A stretch of DNA of 64,000 nt from Methylobacterium sp. Its GTDB lineage: Bacteria; Pseudomonadota; Alphaproteobacteria; Rhizobiales; Beijerinckiaceae. Both the position numbers and the translations under genes were made by a program. Where the stretch lies: contig JADCCN010000011.1 in NCBI GenBank assembly GCA_020252645.1, positions 17,546-81,545 of the forward strand, written 5' to 3'. Numbering within the stretch: position 1 is the stretch's first letter; each line of letters opens with the position of its first letter. Shown in pieces: positions 28,447-36,731 of the stretch. Below the pieces are notes generated by a model. It had not been told where the DNA came from. It did not search any database and saw nothing but the letters and a program-made list of their open reading frames with translations.

Positions 28447-29712
28447 ATGGCTTTGCGTTGGTCGATCTGGGCGTTGCCGGTTTTCCTCGCGCTTCCCGCG
28501 CAGGGCGCCGATCTGCGCGGGCATGGCGGGCCGGTTCGGGCCATTGTCGCCACGCCCGATGGCCGCATCGCCACGGCGAGCTTCGATACCACGGTCATCC
28601 GCTGGGTGCCGGCGCGCGGCGTGGCGGAAGCCGTTCTTCGCGGGCATGAGGGCGCGGTGAATGCGCTGACAGCCCTGCCCGATGGCGGCTATGCCAGCGC
28701 CGGCGAGGATCGCCGCATCCTGCTCTGGCCTCGCGAGGGCCATGCGCCGCGCGCCACCCTCGAAGGCCATGAGGCGCCCATTGCCGGGCTCGCGCTCTCG
28801 CCGGATGCAACGGAAATCGCCTCCGCCAGCTGGGACGGGACCATCCGGATCTGGCCGCTCGCGGGCGGCACCCCGCGCGTGATCGACGCCCACAAGGGCA
28901 ATGTGAATGCGGTCGCTTACCTGCCCGATGGCACGCTGGCCTCTGCCGGCTATGACGGCCAGCTCATTCTCCACAAGGGCGCAGAGGCGCCGCGCGTGAT
29001 CGAGATCGGCGTGCCGCTGAACGCCGTGGTGAGCGCAGGCGATGAACTCGCCGTCGCCGCCGCCGATGGGCAATTGCGCCTCGTGAACCCGGCCACGGGT
29101 GCAATCGCGGCACTCCCCGTCGCGGAAGTGCCGATCGTTGCGCTCGCGGCCTCGCCCGATGGCAGGATCATCGGCGCGGCGGGTTTCCGCGGGGCGCTGG
29201 CGCTGGTGGATCGCCCGGCCCGCAACATCCAGCGCCGCATGTCCGGCCCGGCCTTCCCGCTCTGGTCTCTCGCCTTTTCGCCCGATGGCCGGGAGATCCT
29301 CACGGGCGGCGCGGATCGCCTTGTGCGGCGCTGGGTGGTGGCGACGGGCGAGCCGGTCAATCCCGTTCTCGCCGAAGCGCCCGAGGCGCGCGTGCAGGCG
29401 CTCGCAAACCATCCCGGCGCGGAGGTGTTCAAGGCCTGCGGGGCCTGCCACACGCTCTCGCCGGATGATGGCAATCGCGCAGGCCCCACGCTCCATGGCG
29501 TGATGGGCCGCAAGGTCGGCACGGCCGAAGGCTATGCCTATTCGCCCGCCCTTCTCGACAAAGGCATCACCTGGAACCGCGAGACCATCGCGCGGCTCTT
29601 CGAGATCGGCCCCAACGCGATGCTGCCCGGCACCAAGATGCCGGAGCAGGTGGTCAATCGCGCCGAGGATCGCGAAGCGCTTGTCGATTTCATCGAGAAG
29701 GCGACGCGCTGA
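28447..29712 (+). CDS. WD40 beta-propeller fused to cytochrome c
   Basis: A 421-residue exported protein: signal peptide (MALRWSIWALPVFLALPAQG), then about seven WD40-type repeats (for example LRGHGGPVRAIVATPDGRIA, LRGHEGAVNALTALPDGGYA, LEGHEAPIAGLALSPDATEI) up to about residue 315. A single-haem cytochrome c domain follows with CGACH at residues 331-335 and the axial methionine in GTKMPEQV. The haem domain resembles cytochrome c2. It should work in the periplasm, perhaps as an electron acceptor with a protein- or substrate-docking propeller. Neighbouring sulfur genes suggest sulfur oxidation or sensing, but that is inference. Confidence 0.88.
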   Translation: MALRWSIWALPVFLALPAQGADLRGHGGPVRAIVATPDGRIATASFDTTVIRWVPARGVAEAVLRGHEGAVNALTALPDGGYASAGEDRRILLWPREGHAPRATLEGHEAPIAGLALSPDATEIASASWDGTIRIWPLAGGTPRVIDAHKGNVNAVAYLPDGTLASAGYDGQLILHKGAEAPRVIEIGVPLNAVVSAGDELAVAAADGQLRLVNPATGAIAALPVAEVPIVALAASPDGRIIGAAGFRGALALVDRPARNIQRRMSGPAFPLWSLAFSPDGREILTGGADRLVRRWVVATGEPVNPVLAEAPEARVQALANHPGAEVFKACGACHTLSPDDGNRAGPTLHGVMGRKVGTAEGYAYSPALLDKGITWNRETIARLFEIGPNAMLPGTKMPEQVVNRAEDREALVDFIEKATR

Positions 29713-29715
29713 GCC

Positions 29716-31773
29716 TCAATTCAGCTTGTCCTCGGGGTTCTCGCGGAAATAATCCTCCGTTGTGCGCACGCGCGGCCGGGCCGGGCCCGCATAGGGGTCG
29801 AAGCCGGTATTGGTCATCGCTTCCACGCGGCAATCGTCGCAATAGCCGATGAGCTTCGCGCGGTCGGCATTCTGGCCCGAATACATCCAGTGCTGGCCGG
29901 TGAGTTTCGCCTTGATGCGCTCGATGGTTGACTTGGTGCCGAAGAGCTTCCCGCAATGGTCGCAAGGGTAGGGCTCTTCCTCCTTCAGCGTCACGGGTGC
30001 GGCATTGATGCGCTCGAAATCGATCTGCGGCGCGATGGAGATGACCTTTTCCGGGCAGGTCGCCTGGCAGAGGCCGCATTGCACGCAGAGATCCTCCTTG
30101 AAGCGAAGTTCCGGCCGTTCCGGATTGGCGCTCAGCGCCGAGGCCGGGCAGGCGGAGACGCAGGCGAGGCAGAGCGTGCAGCCCTCGCTTCTCACATTCA
30201 CCGTGCCGAAGGGCGAACCGGCGGGAAGCGCCACGCGGGCCGGGCGCTCCGGCGCGACATTCCGCCATTCGCGCAAGGCCATCATCATGACGGGGCGCTT
30301 CTCGCCGATGGGCAGGAAGGTGGCCGGCTCGGCCGCGACCACATGCGCGGGCATGGCGCGGAGGCCCGCCAGAAGCTGGTCCGGATCATCGGTCGAGAGG
30401 ATCGAGACCCCGTCCTTGGGATAGCCCAGAGCCGGCAGCAGTTCCGCTGAAAGGCTCGCGAGTTTTGCGAGCGGGAGGGGATCATGCTTCGGCTTCGCAG
30501 GGATGAGGAAGGCGACGCCCGCCGCGCCATAGGCGAAGCTCGCGGCGATCTGCTCGAGGCCCACTTGCGTCACTTCATTCACCTGCACGGGGATGACATT
30601 CGCCGGCAAACCCTCGCCGAAACGCGCCAGCGCATCGATCAGCGGCAGGCCATGCCCGCCCTCATGGAACAGCATGACCGCACGCTCGCCGCCCGCGCCG
30701 CGATAGGCGCGGAGCATCAAACGAAGCCGCTTCATCAGGTCATCCGCCGACGGCAAGGCATAGCTGGCCGCACCCGTGGGGCAGACGGAAGCGCAGGAGC
30801 CGCAGCCCGCGCAGATTCCGGGATCAATCGCCACCGCGTCGCCATTCGGGCTGATCGCGCCGGTGGGGCAGACTTCGAGACAGCGCGTGCAGCCCGTGAT
30901 CTTCGAGCGGGAATGCGCGCAGAGATCCTCGTGGAAGGTGATGTATTTCGGCTTGTCGAAGGTGCCGACGAGATCGCGCGCCTTCGCGATCAGCTTCTCG
31001 ACGCCCACCGGGTCGCGCGGCTCGGCGCGGAGATAGCCCTCGCGGAGTTCATCCGCATGGAAGAGCGGCTGGCCGCCCGTGAGGTCGATCAGCACATCGC
31101 AGCGCGATTGCGCGCCGTTGCGCGTCGGACCGAAAGCCAGCGCCTGCCGTGACGCGGGCGAGGCGAGCGCGAAACCATCGAGTGTGAGTTCGAACGTGCC
31201 GAGATACCCCTTGGCCTGCCGGATGGTGCCGCAGGCGATGGGAAAGTCGCGCTGGCGCGGCGGCATCACCGCGCCCGGCTTCGCGAGCATCACGGTGATA
31301 TCCAGCGTATCTGCGAGCCGCGCGGCGACTTCGAGCGCCACCTCGTCGCGGCCGTAAATGAGCGTCACGCCCTGGCTTGCAAGCGTGAAGAAGGGAAGCG
31401 CCGGGGCGGGCAGTTGCGCGGCGGCGAGCAAGGCCGCCATTTTCGGGGCCGCTTTCGCGCCCTCGCCGGACCAGCCCGCGCGATTGCGGATATCGACGAA
31501 GCGCGCTTCGCCCGTGAAACCCGCCTCGGAAAGCGCGGTGCGAAGCGCGGCCTGCTCCTGCTCGCAGGCAATGGTCACGTTGCTCGCGCCCGCGAGCTTG
31601 CCGAGCATGTCGCGATCCGCGCCGCAAAGCTGTGAGCAGGCGAGGACGGCCGGCTCCTGCCCGCCAGCCTTCAGGCCGCGCGTGATCGTCGCCTCATCGG
31701 GAGAAAAGGTCCGCTCGCAGGAGCAAAGCGCCAGCATGGCGCCCTTGCGCGGGGAAGGGGAAAGGTCTGCCAT
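29716..31773 (-). CDS. Large multi-cluster 4Fe-4S protein of the formate dehydrogenase region
   Basis: A 685-residue cytoplasmic protein with four [4Fe-4S] motifs in two pairs: CTRCLEVCP and CAGCGSCASVCP near residues 300-340, CTLCLACVSACP and CVQCGLCQATCP near 545-590. Further cysteines occur at the start (LCSCERTF, ACSQLCGAD), and a C-terminal pair CDHCGKLF and GYCDDCR looks like a metal-binding finger. It has no signal peptide. Genes of this type occur beside formate dehydrogenase operons in rhizobia, but the function is unproven; electron transfer or maturation are both possible. ATG 31773 is preferred over 31776 because of spacing from GAGGGA. Confidence 0.83.
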   Translation of the reverse strand: MADLSPSPRKGAMLALCSCERTFSPDEATITRGLKAGGQEPAVLACSQLCGADRDMLGKLAGASNVTIACEQEQAALRTALSEAGFTGEARFVDIRNRAGWSGEGAKAAPKMAALLAAAQLPAPALPFFTLASQGVTLIYGRDEVALEVAARLADTLDITVMLAKPGAVMPPRQRDFPIACGTIRQAKGYLGTFELTLDGFALASPASRQALAFGPTRNGAQSRCDVLIDLTGGQPLFHADELREGYLRAEPRDPVGVEKLIAKARDLVGTFDKPKYITFHEDLCAHSRSKITGCTRCLEVCPTGAISPNGDAVAIDPGICAGCGSCASVCPTGAASYALPSADDLMKRLRLMLRAYRGAGGERAVMLFHEGGHGLPLIDALARFGEGLPANVIPVQVNEVTQVGLEQIAASFAYGAAGVAFLIPAKPKHDPLPLAKLASLSAELLPALGYPKDGVSILSTDDPDQLLAGLRAMPAHVVAAEPATFLPIGEKRPVMMMALREWRNVAPERPARVALPAGSPFGTVNVRSEGCTLCLACVSACPASALSANPERPELRFKEDLCVQCGLCQATCPEKVISIAPQIDFERINAAPVTLKEEEPYPCDHCGKLFGTKSTIERIKAKLTGQHWMYSGQNADRAKLIGYCDDCRVEAMTNTGFDPYAGPARPRVRTTEDYFRENPEDKLN

Positions 31774-31943
31774 CATGTCCCTCGGGCGGGCGCGGGGGTG
31801 TTGGTTGTTCCGTTCTTGGCCCCCGGCCCTTGTCGTTCGAACGAAAAGGTTCAAATAACGCTAGGGCCGGAGAAGCAAGGGGGCAAGGCAGAGATCCCCG
31901 CTGGCCGAAACGAGGGGGAGGGCGGTTCAACGCCCCGCATCGC

Positions 31944-32681
31944 ATGCTGACGAGTGCCGAAACCACGAAATTCCCGCCGCTGGTGACACCCTGTCGCCTT
32001 CGCGAGATCGAGGATTCCTTTGAAACCGCAAAGGCGCGCGCGGCCGAGGTCGGCGCGGGCTCGCTGTTCTATGTCGGTCGCTTTGCGCTGATTGATTTCG
32101 CCCTCGTGCTGGAACCGGAGGAGCCGCTGCGGCTTGCCCGCAAGATCTTGTTTGCCGGCATGAACGCCCTGGCCGAGACGCTGGCGAACATCGCGCCGCC
32201 GGAACTGCCGATCGAGTTCGTCTACCCCGCCTCGCTGCATTTCGATGGCGCGCTGATCGGCGGCGGCCGCCTCGCCTGGCCGGAGGCCTGTGGCGAGGAT
32301 GACGTGCCGGAATGGCTCGTCTTCGGTGCGATGATCCGGGCGGGCGGCATGCGCGATCTCGGCATCGGGCTTTCGCCCAGCGTCACCACGCTCGATGACG
32401 AGGGCTTCGACGCCTGGAACCCGGAGGAATTCGCGGCGAGCTTTGCGCGGCACTTCATGATCGAGGCGGATAGCTGGGCCGAGAAGGGCTTCCGCGCCAT
32501 CGGCCCGCGCTACCTCGATCGTCTTCCGAAGATGAAGGGCGATGTGAGGCGCGGCATCGATACCAATGGCGATCTCCTCGTGCATCGCAATTCGACCGAT
32601 GCGCCCGAGCGCCTCCCGCTGCTCAGTCGCATCACCCCCCCGGAATGGTATGATCCGGCGGAAAACGAGCCGCGCGGCTGA
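31944..32681 (+). CDS. Biotin/lipoate-ligase-like protein (DUF4444 type)
   Basis: A 245-residue protein starting MLTSAETTKFPPLVTPCRL. The first two thirds resemble the BirA/LplA ligase fold, notably FVYPASLHFDGALIGGGRLA (residues about 92-111), which aligns with the BirA stretch containing the catalytic lysine; here that position appears to be hydrophobic. The C-terminal part (DRLPKMKGDVRRGIDTNGDL) matches the DUF4444 extension. It opens the row of accessory genes leading into formate dehydrogenase and is divergent from the Fe-S protein. Ligase activity is doubtful; a binding or assembly role is as likely. Confidence 0.75.
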   Translation: MLTSAETTKFPPLVTPCRLREIEDSFETAKARAAEVGAGSLFYVGRFALIDFALVLEPEEPLRLARKILFAGMNALAETLANIAPPELPIEFVYPASLHFDGALIGGGRLAWPEACGEDDVPEWLVFGAMIRAGGMRDLGIGLSPSVTTLDDEGFDAWNPEEFAASFARHFMIEADSWAEKGFRAIGPRYLDRLPKMKGDVRRGIDTNGDLLVHRNSTDAPERLPLLSRITPPEWYDPAENEPRG

Positions 32682-32694
32682 GCCGGAAAGCACG

Positions 32695-33231
32695 ATGATG
32701 AAATTGCTGCGCACCATCCGGCTCGATCCTTCCGATGCCTTCGTCTTCACCCGGGCGGCGGAGCCGGGGGAATGGGCTGTTCCCGGCACCTTCCTGTTCT
32801 GGGAGCGGCCGGTGGAGACGCTGATCGGCAAGGAGCGGGCGGCCTTCCGCTCGGGTCTGCTCGGCATTGCGAGCTTCGGCTGGTCGACCCTCGCAACCAT
32901 CGTGGAGGCGACGGAAGAGGAGCGCGCGGCCGCCGTGGAAGCACTCGCGCAGCGCCTGCTCGCCGATTGCGGCGCGCCGGATCTCGCGGCGGCCCGCGCC
33001 GCGGCGGAGGCGGAAATCGCCACATCCGCTGAACTCGCCGAACCGGTTGTCGGCACGCTCGTCGCCATCCATCGCAGCGTGGAAGACGGCGAGATCATGG
33101 AGCGCTTCCGCACCCTGCTGCCGGGCACGGATGACCGGCATGGCCGTGTCTTCGAATTCGTGGAAGAACCGGATGATGTCGAGGAGCAGGTCGATCTGCT
33201 CGGTCTCATGAAGGAGGGTCAGGCCCGATGA
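32695..33231 (+). CDS. DUF6505 family protein
   Basis: A 178-residue soluble protein starting MMKLLRTIRLDPSDAFVFTR, with the conserved-looking AEPGEWAVPGTFLFWERPVE (residues about 22-41). It has no membrane segment or known catalytic motif. It lies 13 bases after the ligase-like gene and overlaps the next gene by four bases (ATGA), so it is translated as part of the formate dehydrogenase accessory block. No function is known; the family name is given from its sequence and fixed genomic position in rhizobial formate dehydrogenase operons. Confidence 0.72.
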   Translation: MMKLLRTIRLDPSDAFVFTRAAEPGEWAVPGTFLFWERPVETLIGKERAAFRSGLLGIASFGWSTLATIVEATEEERAAAVEALAQRLLADCGAPDLAAARAAAEAEIATSAELAEPVVGTLVAIHRSVEDGEIMERFRTLLPGTDDRHGRVFEFVEEPDDVEEQVDLLGLMKEGQAR

Positions 33232-34325
33232 GCGAAGCCCCTACCCGCCAAGCCCATCCCCGCCAAACCCATATCCATGACCACAAGGTCGTCGCCACCG
33301 CCCCGCGCGAGGCTTCCCCCATCCATGACGATTTCTGGGTGGCGAGCGGCCATCACCTTGTGGATCGGGGCGAGGAAGGCGGGCTCGTCATCACCGATGC
33401 CTTCCTCGGGGCCTACCTGGCGCGGCCCGAACTCGTGCCGCCGGCAGAGGCCTGCCCGGTGGAGCGCGGGCTCCATGCGAGCCTGCTCGCCGAGCCGCGT
33501 CGCGCCATTCCCCCGGATGAGCTCGCCCTTGTCGCGGATAAAGATGCGCGCGAGAATCTCGGCTATTTCCTGGCCTTCCGCGATCACCTCCTGGCGCATC
33601 CGACGCTGGAAGCGGCCTATGTCTCGCTGGTCGCCAGGGGCAAGCCGCGCCTGCCGGTGATCTTCATGGGGCATCTCGCGCATGTCATTGCGCGGAACGC
33701 TTTCGATGAGGTGAGCGATGGCTGGGCCTTGCGCGCGGCGGAATGTTTCTATCGCGCCCAGCGCCTCACTTTCCATGAAGGCCGCGCGCTGCTCGCCGAT
33801 GCCGAGACCATCGAGACCCACGAGCATGACCGCACGCATTCGCCCCTGCTCTCCATGCTCGGCGGGCCGGCGGTCTCCGAGCTTGAAGTGCTGAATGACA
33901 CGAATGCCGGGACCTATCGCGCCCGCTCGGATGCGCATGATCTCGTGCTGGACATCACCGATCTCGCAGGCGGCCGCGCCGCGATGGCCCGCGCCATGGC
34001 GCGCTGGATCGGGCACCTCACCGGGATCGAGATCGAATTTAAGCCCGTCGAGCGTTTCTCGGGCCATGATTTCGGCTGGTTCCTGTCGCTCGATCAGGAT
34101 GGAACGGCCTTCGCGAACAAGGTTTGGCGCGGCGAGACTCTCGACGACGAGGAGGCGGCGCGCGTGCTGGCGCTCTTCACCTTCACCCTGCCGGATCATC
34201 CGCGCCTCGAGGCGGGCAAGCGCGGCGCGGCCGGCTTTGCGGTGCTGGGTTCCAGCGCGGATCGCTTCGTGCGCATCAAGCCGCAGAACCTCATCGCGGG
34301 CCTGCCGCTCGCGGCAGGAGAGTAA
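33228..34325 (+). CDS. DUF6352 family protein
   Basis: A 365-residue soluble protein. After a His-rich N-terminus (RQAHPRQTHIHDHK) comes the conserved segment DDFWVASGHHLVDRGEEGGL (residues about 35-54), and later FSGHDFGWFLSLDQDGTAF. Several clustered histidines (GHHLVD, TIETHEHDRTH) could bind metal, but no known active site is recognised. It overlaps DUF6505 by four bases and precedes the DUF3305 gene by four bases. The position between two uncharacterised proteins in a formate dehydrogenase operon suggests a maturation role. Confidence 0.75.
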   Translation: MSEAPTRQAHPRQTHIHDHKVVATAPREASPIHDDFWVASGHHLVDRGEEGGLVITDAFLGAYLARPELVPPAEACPVERGLHASLLAEPRRAIPPDELALVADKDARENLGYFLAFRDHLLAHPTLEAAYVSLVARGKPRLPVIFMGHLAHVIARNAFDEVSDGWALRAAECFYRAQRLTFHEGRALLADAETIETHEHDRTHSPLLSMLGGPAVSELEVLNDTNAGTYRARSDAHDLVLDITDLAGGRAAMARAMARWIGHLTGIEIEFKPVERFSGHDFGWFLSLDQDGTAFANKVWRGETLDDEEAARVLALFTFTLPDHPRLEAGKRGAAGFAVLGSSADRFVRIKPQNLIAGLPLAAGE

Positions 34326-34329
34326 CTCC

Positions 34330-34836
34330 ATGCTGGTGGAAGAGGTCATCCCCGTCGCGGTCATTGTCGACAAGAAGAAGGCCGCGAGCCCCTGGATCGA
34401 CCATATCTGGGTGCCGGCGCGGGTCGTGACCGGCCTGCCCGAGGCCCAGCCAATGACCCTTTTGGCGCGAGACGGTGAGAACGAGAGCTATTATGCGGGC
34501 TCGACGAGCCTCGTCTTCGCCTCCACGGAAACCGCGAATTACCGCGACAACCTCATCACCGGCCAGCCGAAGCTCTGGGTCGTGCTGCGCATGGGCGAAC
34601 TCGATGCCTATGTCAGCGTCGTCACCGTCACGGCTGATCCGGCCGAGGGCGAGGCGCATACGGAATCCGGCTCCAACATCGTCGAGCCCCTGCCCATGCC
34701 GCCGGAGATTGCCGCTGAGCTCGCGGCCTTCGTGGACAGGCACCATGTCGAGCGCGAATTCTTCAAGCGCAAGCGCGACCGGGTGAACCCCGATGCGCTC
34801 GCGCATCGCCGGCCCGGCCGCGGAGGCGAGGAATGA
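34330..34836 (+). CDS. DUF3305 family protein
   Basis: A 168-residue protein with the DUF3305 hallmark near its start: IPVAVIVDKKKAASPWIDHI, then WVPARVVTGLP (residues 7-37). The rest is acidic with no recognised motif and a basic C-terminus (REFFKRKRDRVNP). DUF3305 is found almost only with DUF3306 and molybdenum- or tungsten-dependent formate dehydrogenases. Here its stop overlaps the DUF3306 start by four bases. A role in enzyme assembly is inferred from that constant association. Confidence 0.82.
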   Translation: MLVEEVIPVAVIVDKKKAASPWIDHIWVPARVVTGLPEAQPMTLLARDGENESYYAGSTSLVFASTETANYRDNLITGQPKLWVVLRMGELDAYVSVVTVTADPAEGEAHTESGSNIVEPLPMPPEIAAELAAFVDRHHVEREFFKRKRDRVNPDALAHRRPGRGGEE

Positions 34837-35495
34837 GCGTGGAAGAGCCGGATCATCCGGAAGGATTTCTCAGCCGCTGGTCACGCCGCAAGCGCGGGAC
34901 CGCCGCCGGGGAGGCCGAGGCCGCGCCGGCTCCCGCCTCCGAACCGGCCGGGCCGGTCGCGCCGCCCGCCGAGCCGGAGGAGGAGGTCGATCTGTCCCTC
35001 CTGCCGGATATCGAGACGCTCACGGCCGAGAGCGACATCACGCTGTTTCTGAAAAAGGGCGTGCCGGAAGCGCTGAAAAACGCCGCACTCCGCAAGATCT
35101 GGAGCGCCGATCCGGCCATCCGCGACTATATCGGCCCAGTCGATTACCAGTGGGATTTCAACGATCCGATGGGGGTGCCCGGCTTCGGGCCGCTGGGGCC
35201 GGATGTCGATGTCGAGGCTTTGCTGAGGCAGGTCATCGGAGAGCCGGGAAAGCCCTTGGAGACGGCCGCCTCCGAAGGCGAAAAGCTCCAGCAGCCGGCC
35301 ATTGTTCCGGAGGCAGAACAATCAGCTTATACGAAAGTTGAAGAACTTGCTTCCGACGAAGCTGAAGAACAGGTTGATCCAGTCCTGAGCCATTCAGAAA
35401 ACGTTGAAAATCCAGGTTCTTCCCCTCTGCCAGCTTTCGACGAGCGCGAGATGGAGCCCAGACCCCGACGTCACGGCGGAGCCTTGCCCCTGTGA
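34833..35495 (+). CDS. DUF3306 family protein
   Basis: A 220-residue, highly acidic protein. The N-terminal FLSRWSRRKRG (residues about 11-21) is typical of DUF3306. A Pro/Ala/Glu linker and the conserved region LPDIETLTAESDITLFLKKG (about 53-72) follow, with VDYQWDFNDPMGVPGFGP near residues 105-122. The last 80 residues are low in sequence complexity and look disordered. It ends the first accessory block. A 175-base gap with a probable promoter follows before the TorD fusion gene. Confidence 0.82.
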   Translation: MSVEEPDHPEGFLSRWSRRKRGTAAGEAEAAPAPASEPAGPVAPPAEPEEEVDLSLLPDIETLTAESDITLFLKKGVPEALKNAALRKIWSADPAIRDYIGPVDYQWDFNDPMGVPGFGPLGPDVDVEALLRQVIGEPGKPLETAASEGEKLQQPAIVPEAEQSAYTKVEELASDEAEEQVDPVLSHSENVENPGSSPLPAFDEREMEPRPRRHGGALPL

Positions 35496-35532
35496 CCCGC
35501 TGCCGCATGACTTGCCCGCCCACAGGACAGGA

Positions 35533-35561
35533 CTTGCCGATCCATAGGAATCGCCTATAGT
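35533..35561 (+). promoter_or_regulatory. Probable sigma-70-type promoter for torD-fdh genes
   Basis: CTTGCCG (TTGCCG at 35534-35539) and TATAGT at 35556-35561 are separated by 16 bases, close to the alphaproteobacterial housekeeping consensus. Transcription would begin near 35568 and leave a leader of about 100 bases before the TorD fusion gene, so the formate dehydrogenase subunits could be expressed apart from the DUF block. Confidence 0.45.
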
Positions 35562-35617
35562 TTGGTACGCTACAAATTCTGACCCGCGTCGTCGAGCGTG
35601 GCGAGGAAGGTCCTGGT

Positions 35618-35658
35618 GGACTAGTCCAAAAAAATAACCAGAAGGCGGGGTTACCGCC
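35618..35658 (+). promoter_or_regulatory. Palindrome and hairpin in the torD leader
   Basis: The leader holds a perfect palindrome GGACTAGTCC at 35618-35627, then a run of seven A, then a small hairpin GGCGG/CCGCC at 35644-35658 just before the GGAG ribosome site. The palindrome is a candidate operator, possibly for the HTH domain of the TorD fusion encoded next. This is inference from position. Confidence 0.35.
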
Positions 35659-35670
35659 GATCGGAGAGTG

Positions 35671-36477
35671 ATGAGGGACGCCGGTTTACAAGCCGCGTTG
35701 CAGGCTGCGGGAGGCGCATCGGCGCTTTCTCGAAAACTGGGCGTTGCGCAGCCCTCCATCTCCGGCTGGACCCGCGTCCCCGCCGAGCGCGTGGCCGCGG
35801 TGGAAGCGGCGTCCGGCGTTGCACGTCACATCCTGCGTCCTGATCTCTACCCTTCCGAAAATGGCGATCCGGCTTCCCGGGCGCTGGACCCGATCGACGA
35901 GTCTCGCGCGCAACTCTACCTGCTTTTCGCCAATCTCCTTCTGCGCGTGCCGGATGAGCGCATCCTGATCGGTCTGCGCCAGCTTGGCGGAGATGACAGT
36001 GCCCTGGGCGAGGCCTTGCGGGGGCTTGCCGCCCATGCCGACGTGACCCGCGCCGAGGAAATCGCCCGCGAGCATTTCACGCTGTTCATCGGCGTGGGCC
36101 GTGGCGAATTGCTTCCCTTTGCCTCCTATTATCAGACCGGGTTCCTCTACGAACGGCCGCTGGTGCGCGTGCGTTCCGACATGCGCCGCCTCGGGCTGGA
36201 GCGCGGCGAGGAATTCCAGGAGCCGGAAGATCACCTCGGCTTCCTGATGGAGACCATGTCCGGCCTCATCGCCCGCCGCATTCCCTGCGAGGCGCGCGAG
36301 GAGAAAGCCTATTTCGAGCGCCATCTGAAGCCGTGGGTCGAGCGCTTCTTCGCCGATCTCGAGAAGATGGATGCGCAACCTTTCTACCGGGCCGTCGGAC
36401 GGCTCGGGACAGTCTTTATGGCCATCGAGCGCGAGGCCTTCGCGCTCGATGGCGAAGAAACGCCGGATGCCGCCTGA
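35671..36477 (+). CDS. HTH (YdaS/Cro-like) domain fused to TorD-family chaperone
   Basis: A 268-residue protein with two parts. Residues 1-60 form a small helix-turn-helix domain like YdaS/Cro (LQAALQAAGGASALSRKLGV, then QPSISGWTRVPAERVAAVEA). Residues about 72-265 are a TorD/DmsD-type chaperone with YYQTGFLYERPLVRVRSDMR and EPEDHLGFLMETMSGL. TorD proteins bind the Tat signal of a molybdoenzyme and hold it for cofactor loading; formate dehydrogenase alpha follows two genes later. The DNA-binding head is absent from classical TorD and suggests added regulation. GGAG lies only 4 bases before ATG 35671. Confidence 0.88.
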   Translation: MRDAGLQAALQAAGGASALSRKLGVAQPSISGWTRVPAERVAAVEAASGVARHILRPDLYPSENGDPASRALDPIDESRAQLYLLFANLLLRVPDERILIGLRQLGGDDSALGEALRGLAAHADVTRAEEIAREHFTLFIGVGRGELLPFASYYQTGFLYERPLVRVRSDMRRLGLERGEEFQEPEDHLGFLMETMSGLIARRIPCEAREEKAYFERHLKPWVERFFADLEKMDAQPFYRAVGRLGTVFMAIEREAFALDGEETPDAA

Positions 36478-36508
36478 GGCGGACCGCAATCGAGGGGAGA
36501 GGATCGCG

Positions 36509-36721
36509 ATGACGAGCGACACGAAAAAAGTGCCGGAACGCCCGGATGAATCCCGCCGCACCTTCCTGCGCGCCGGTCTTGTGGGGGCCACGGCCACCGC
36601 AATCGGCGCTGGCGCGATCGCAACGCCGGCTGCGGCCAGCGAGAGCGATTCCGAGAAGAAAAAGGCGCGGTATCAGGAAACCGCGCATGTGAAGAAGTTT
36701 TATCAGACCAACCGCTACTGA
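36509..36721 (+). CDS. Short Tat-signal protein of formate dehydrogenase region (FdhX-like)
   Basis: A 70-residue protein that is mostly a twin-arginine signal: DESRRTFLRAGLVGATATAI (residues about 13-32), cleavage near AAAS, then a charged tail ending VKKFYQTNRY. It matches the TIGR02811 formate dehydrogenase region Tat-target family. A strong AGGGGAGAGG ribosome site precedes ATG 36509. It lies 10 bases upstream of the alpha subunit gene. Its role is not established; it may be a small subunit or an export decoy for the chaperone. Confidence 0.88.
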   Translation: MTSDTKKVPERPDESRRTFLRAGLVGATATAIGAGAIATPAAASESDSEKKKARYQETAHVKKFYQTNRY

Positions 36722-36731
36722 GGAAATCACC

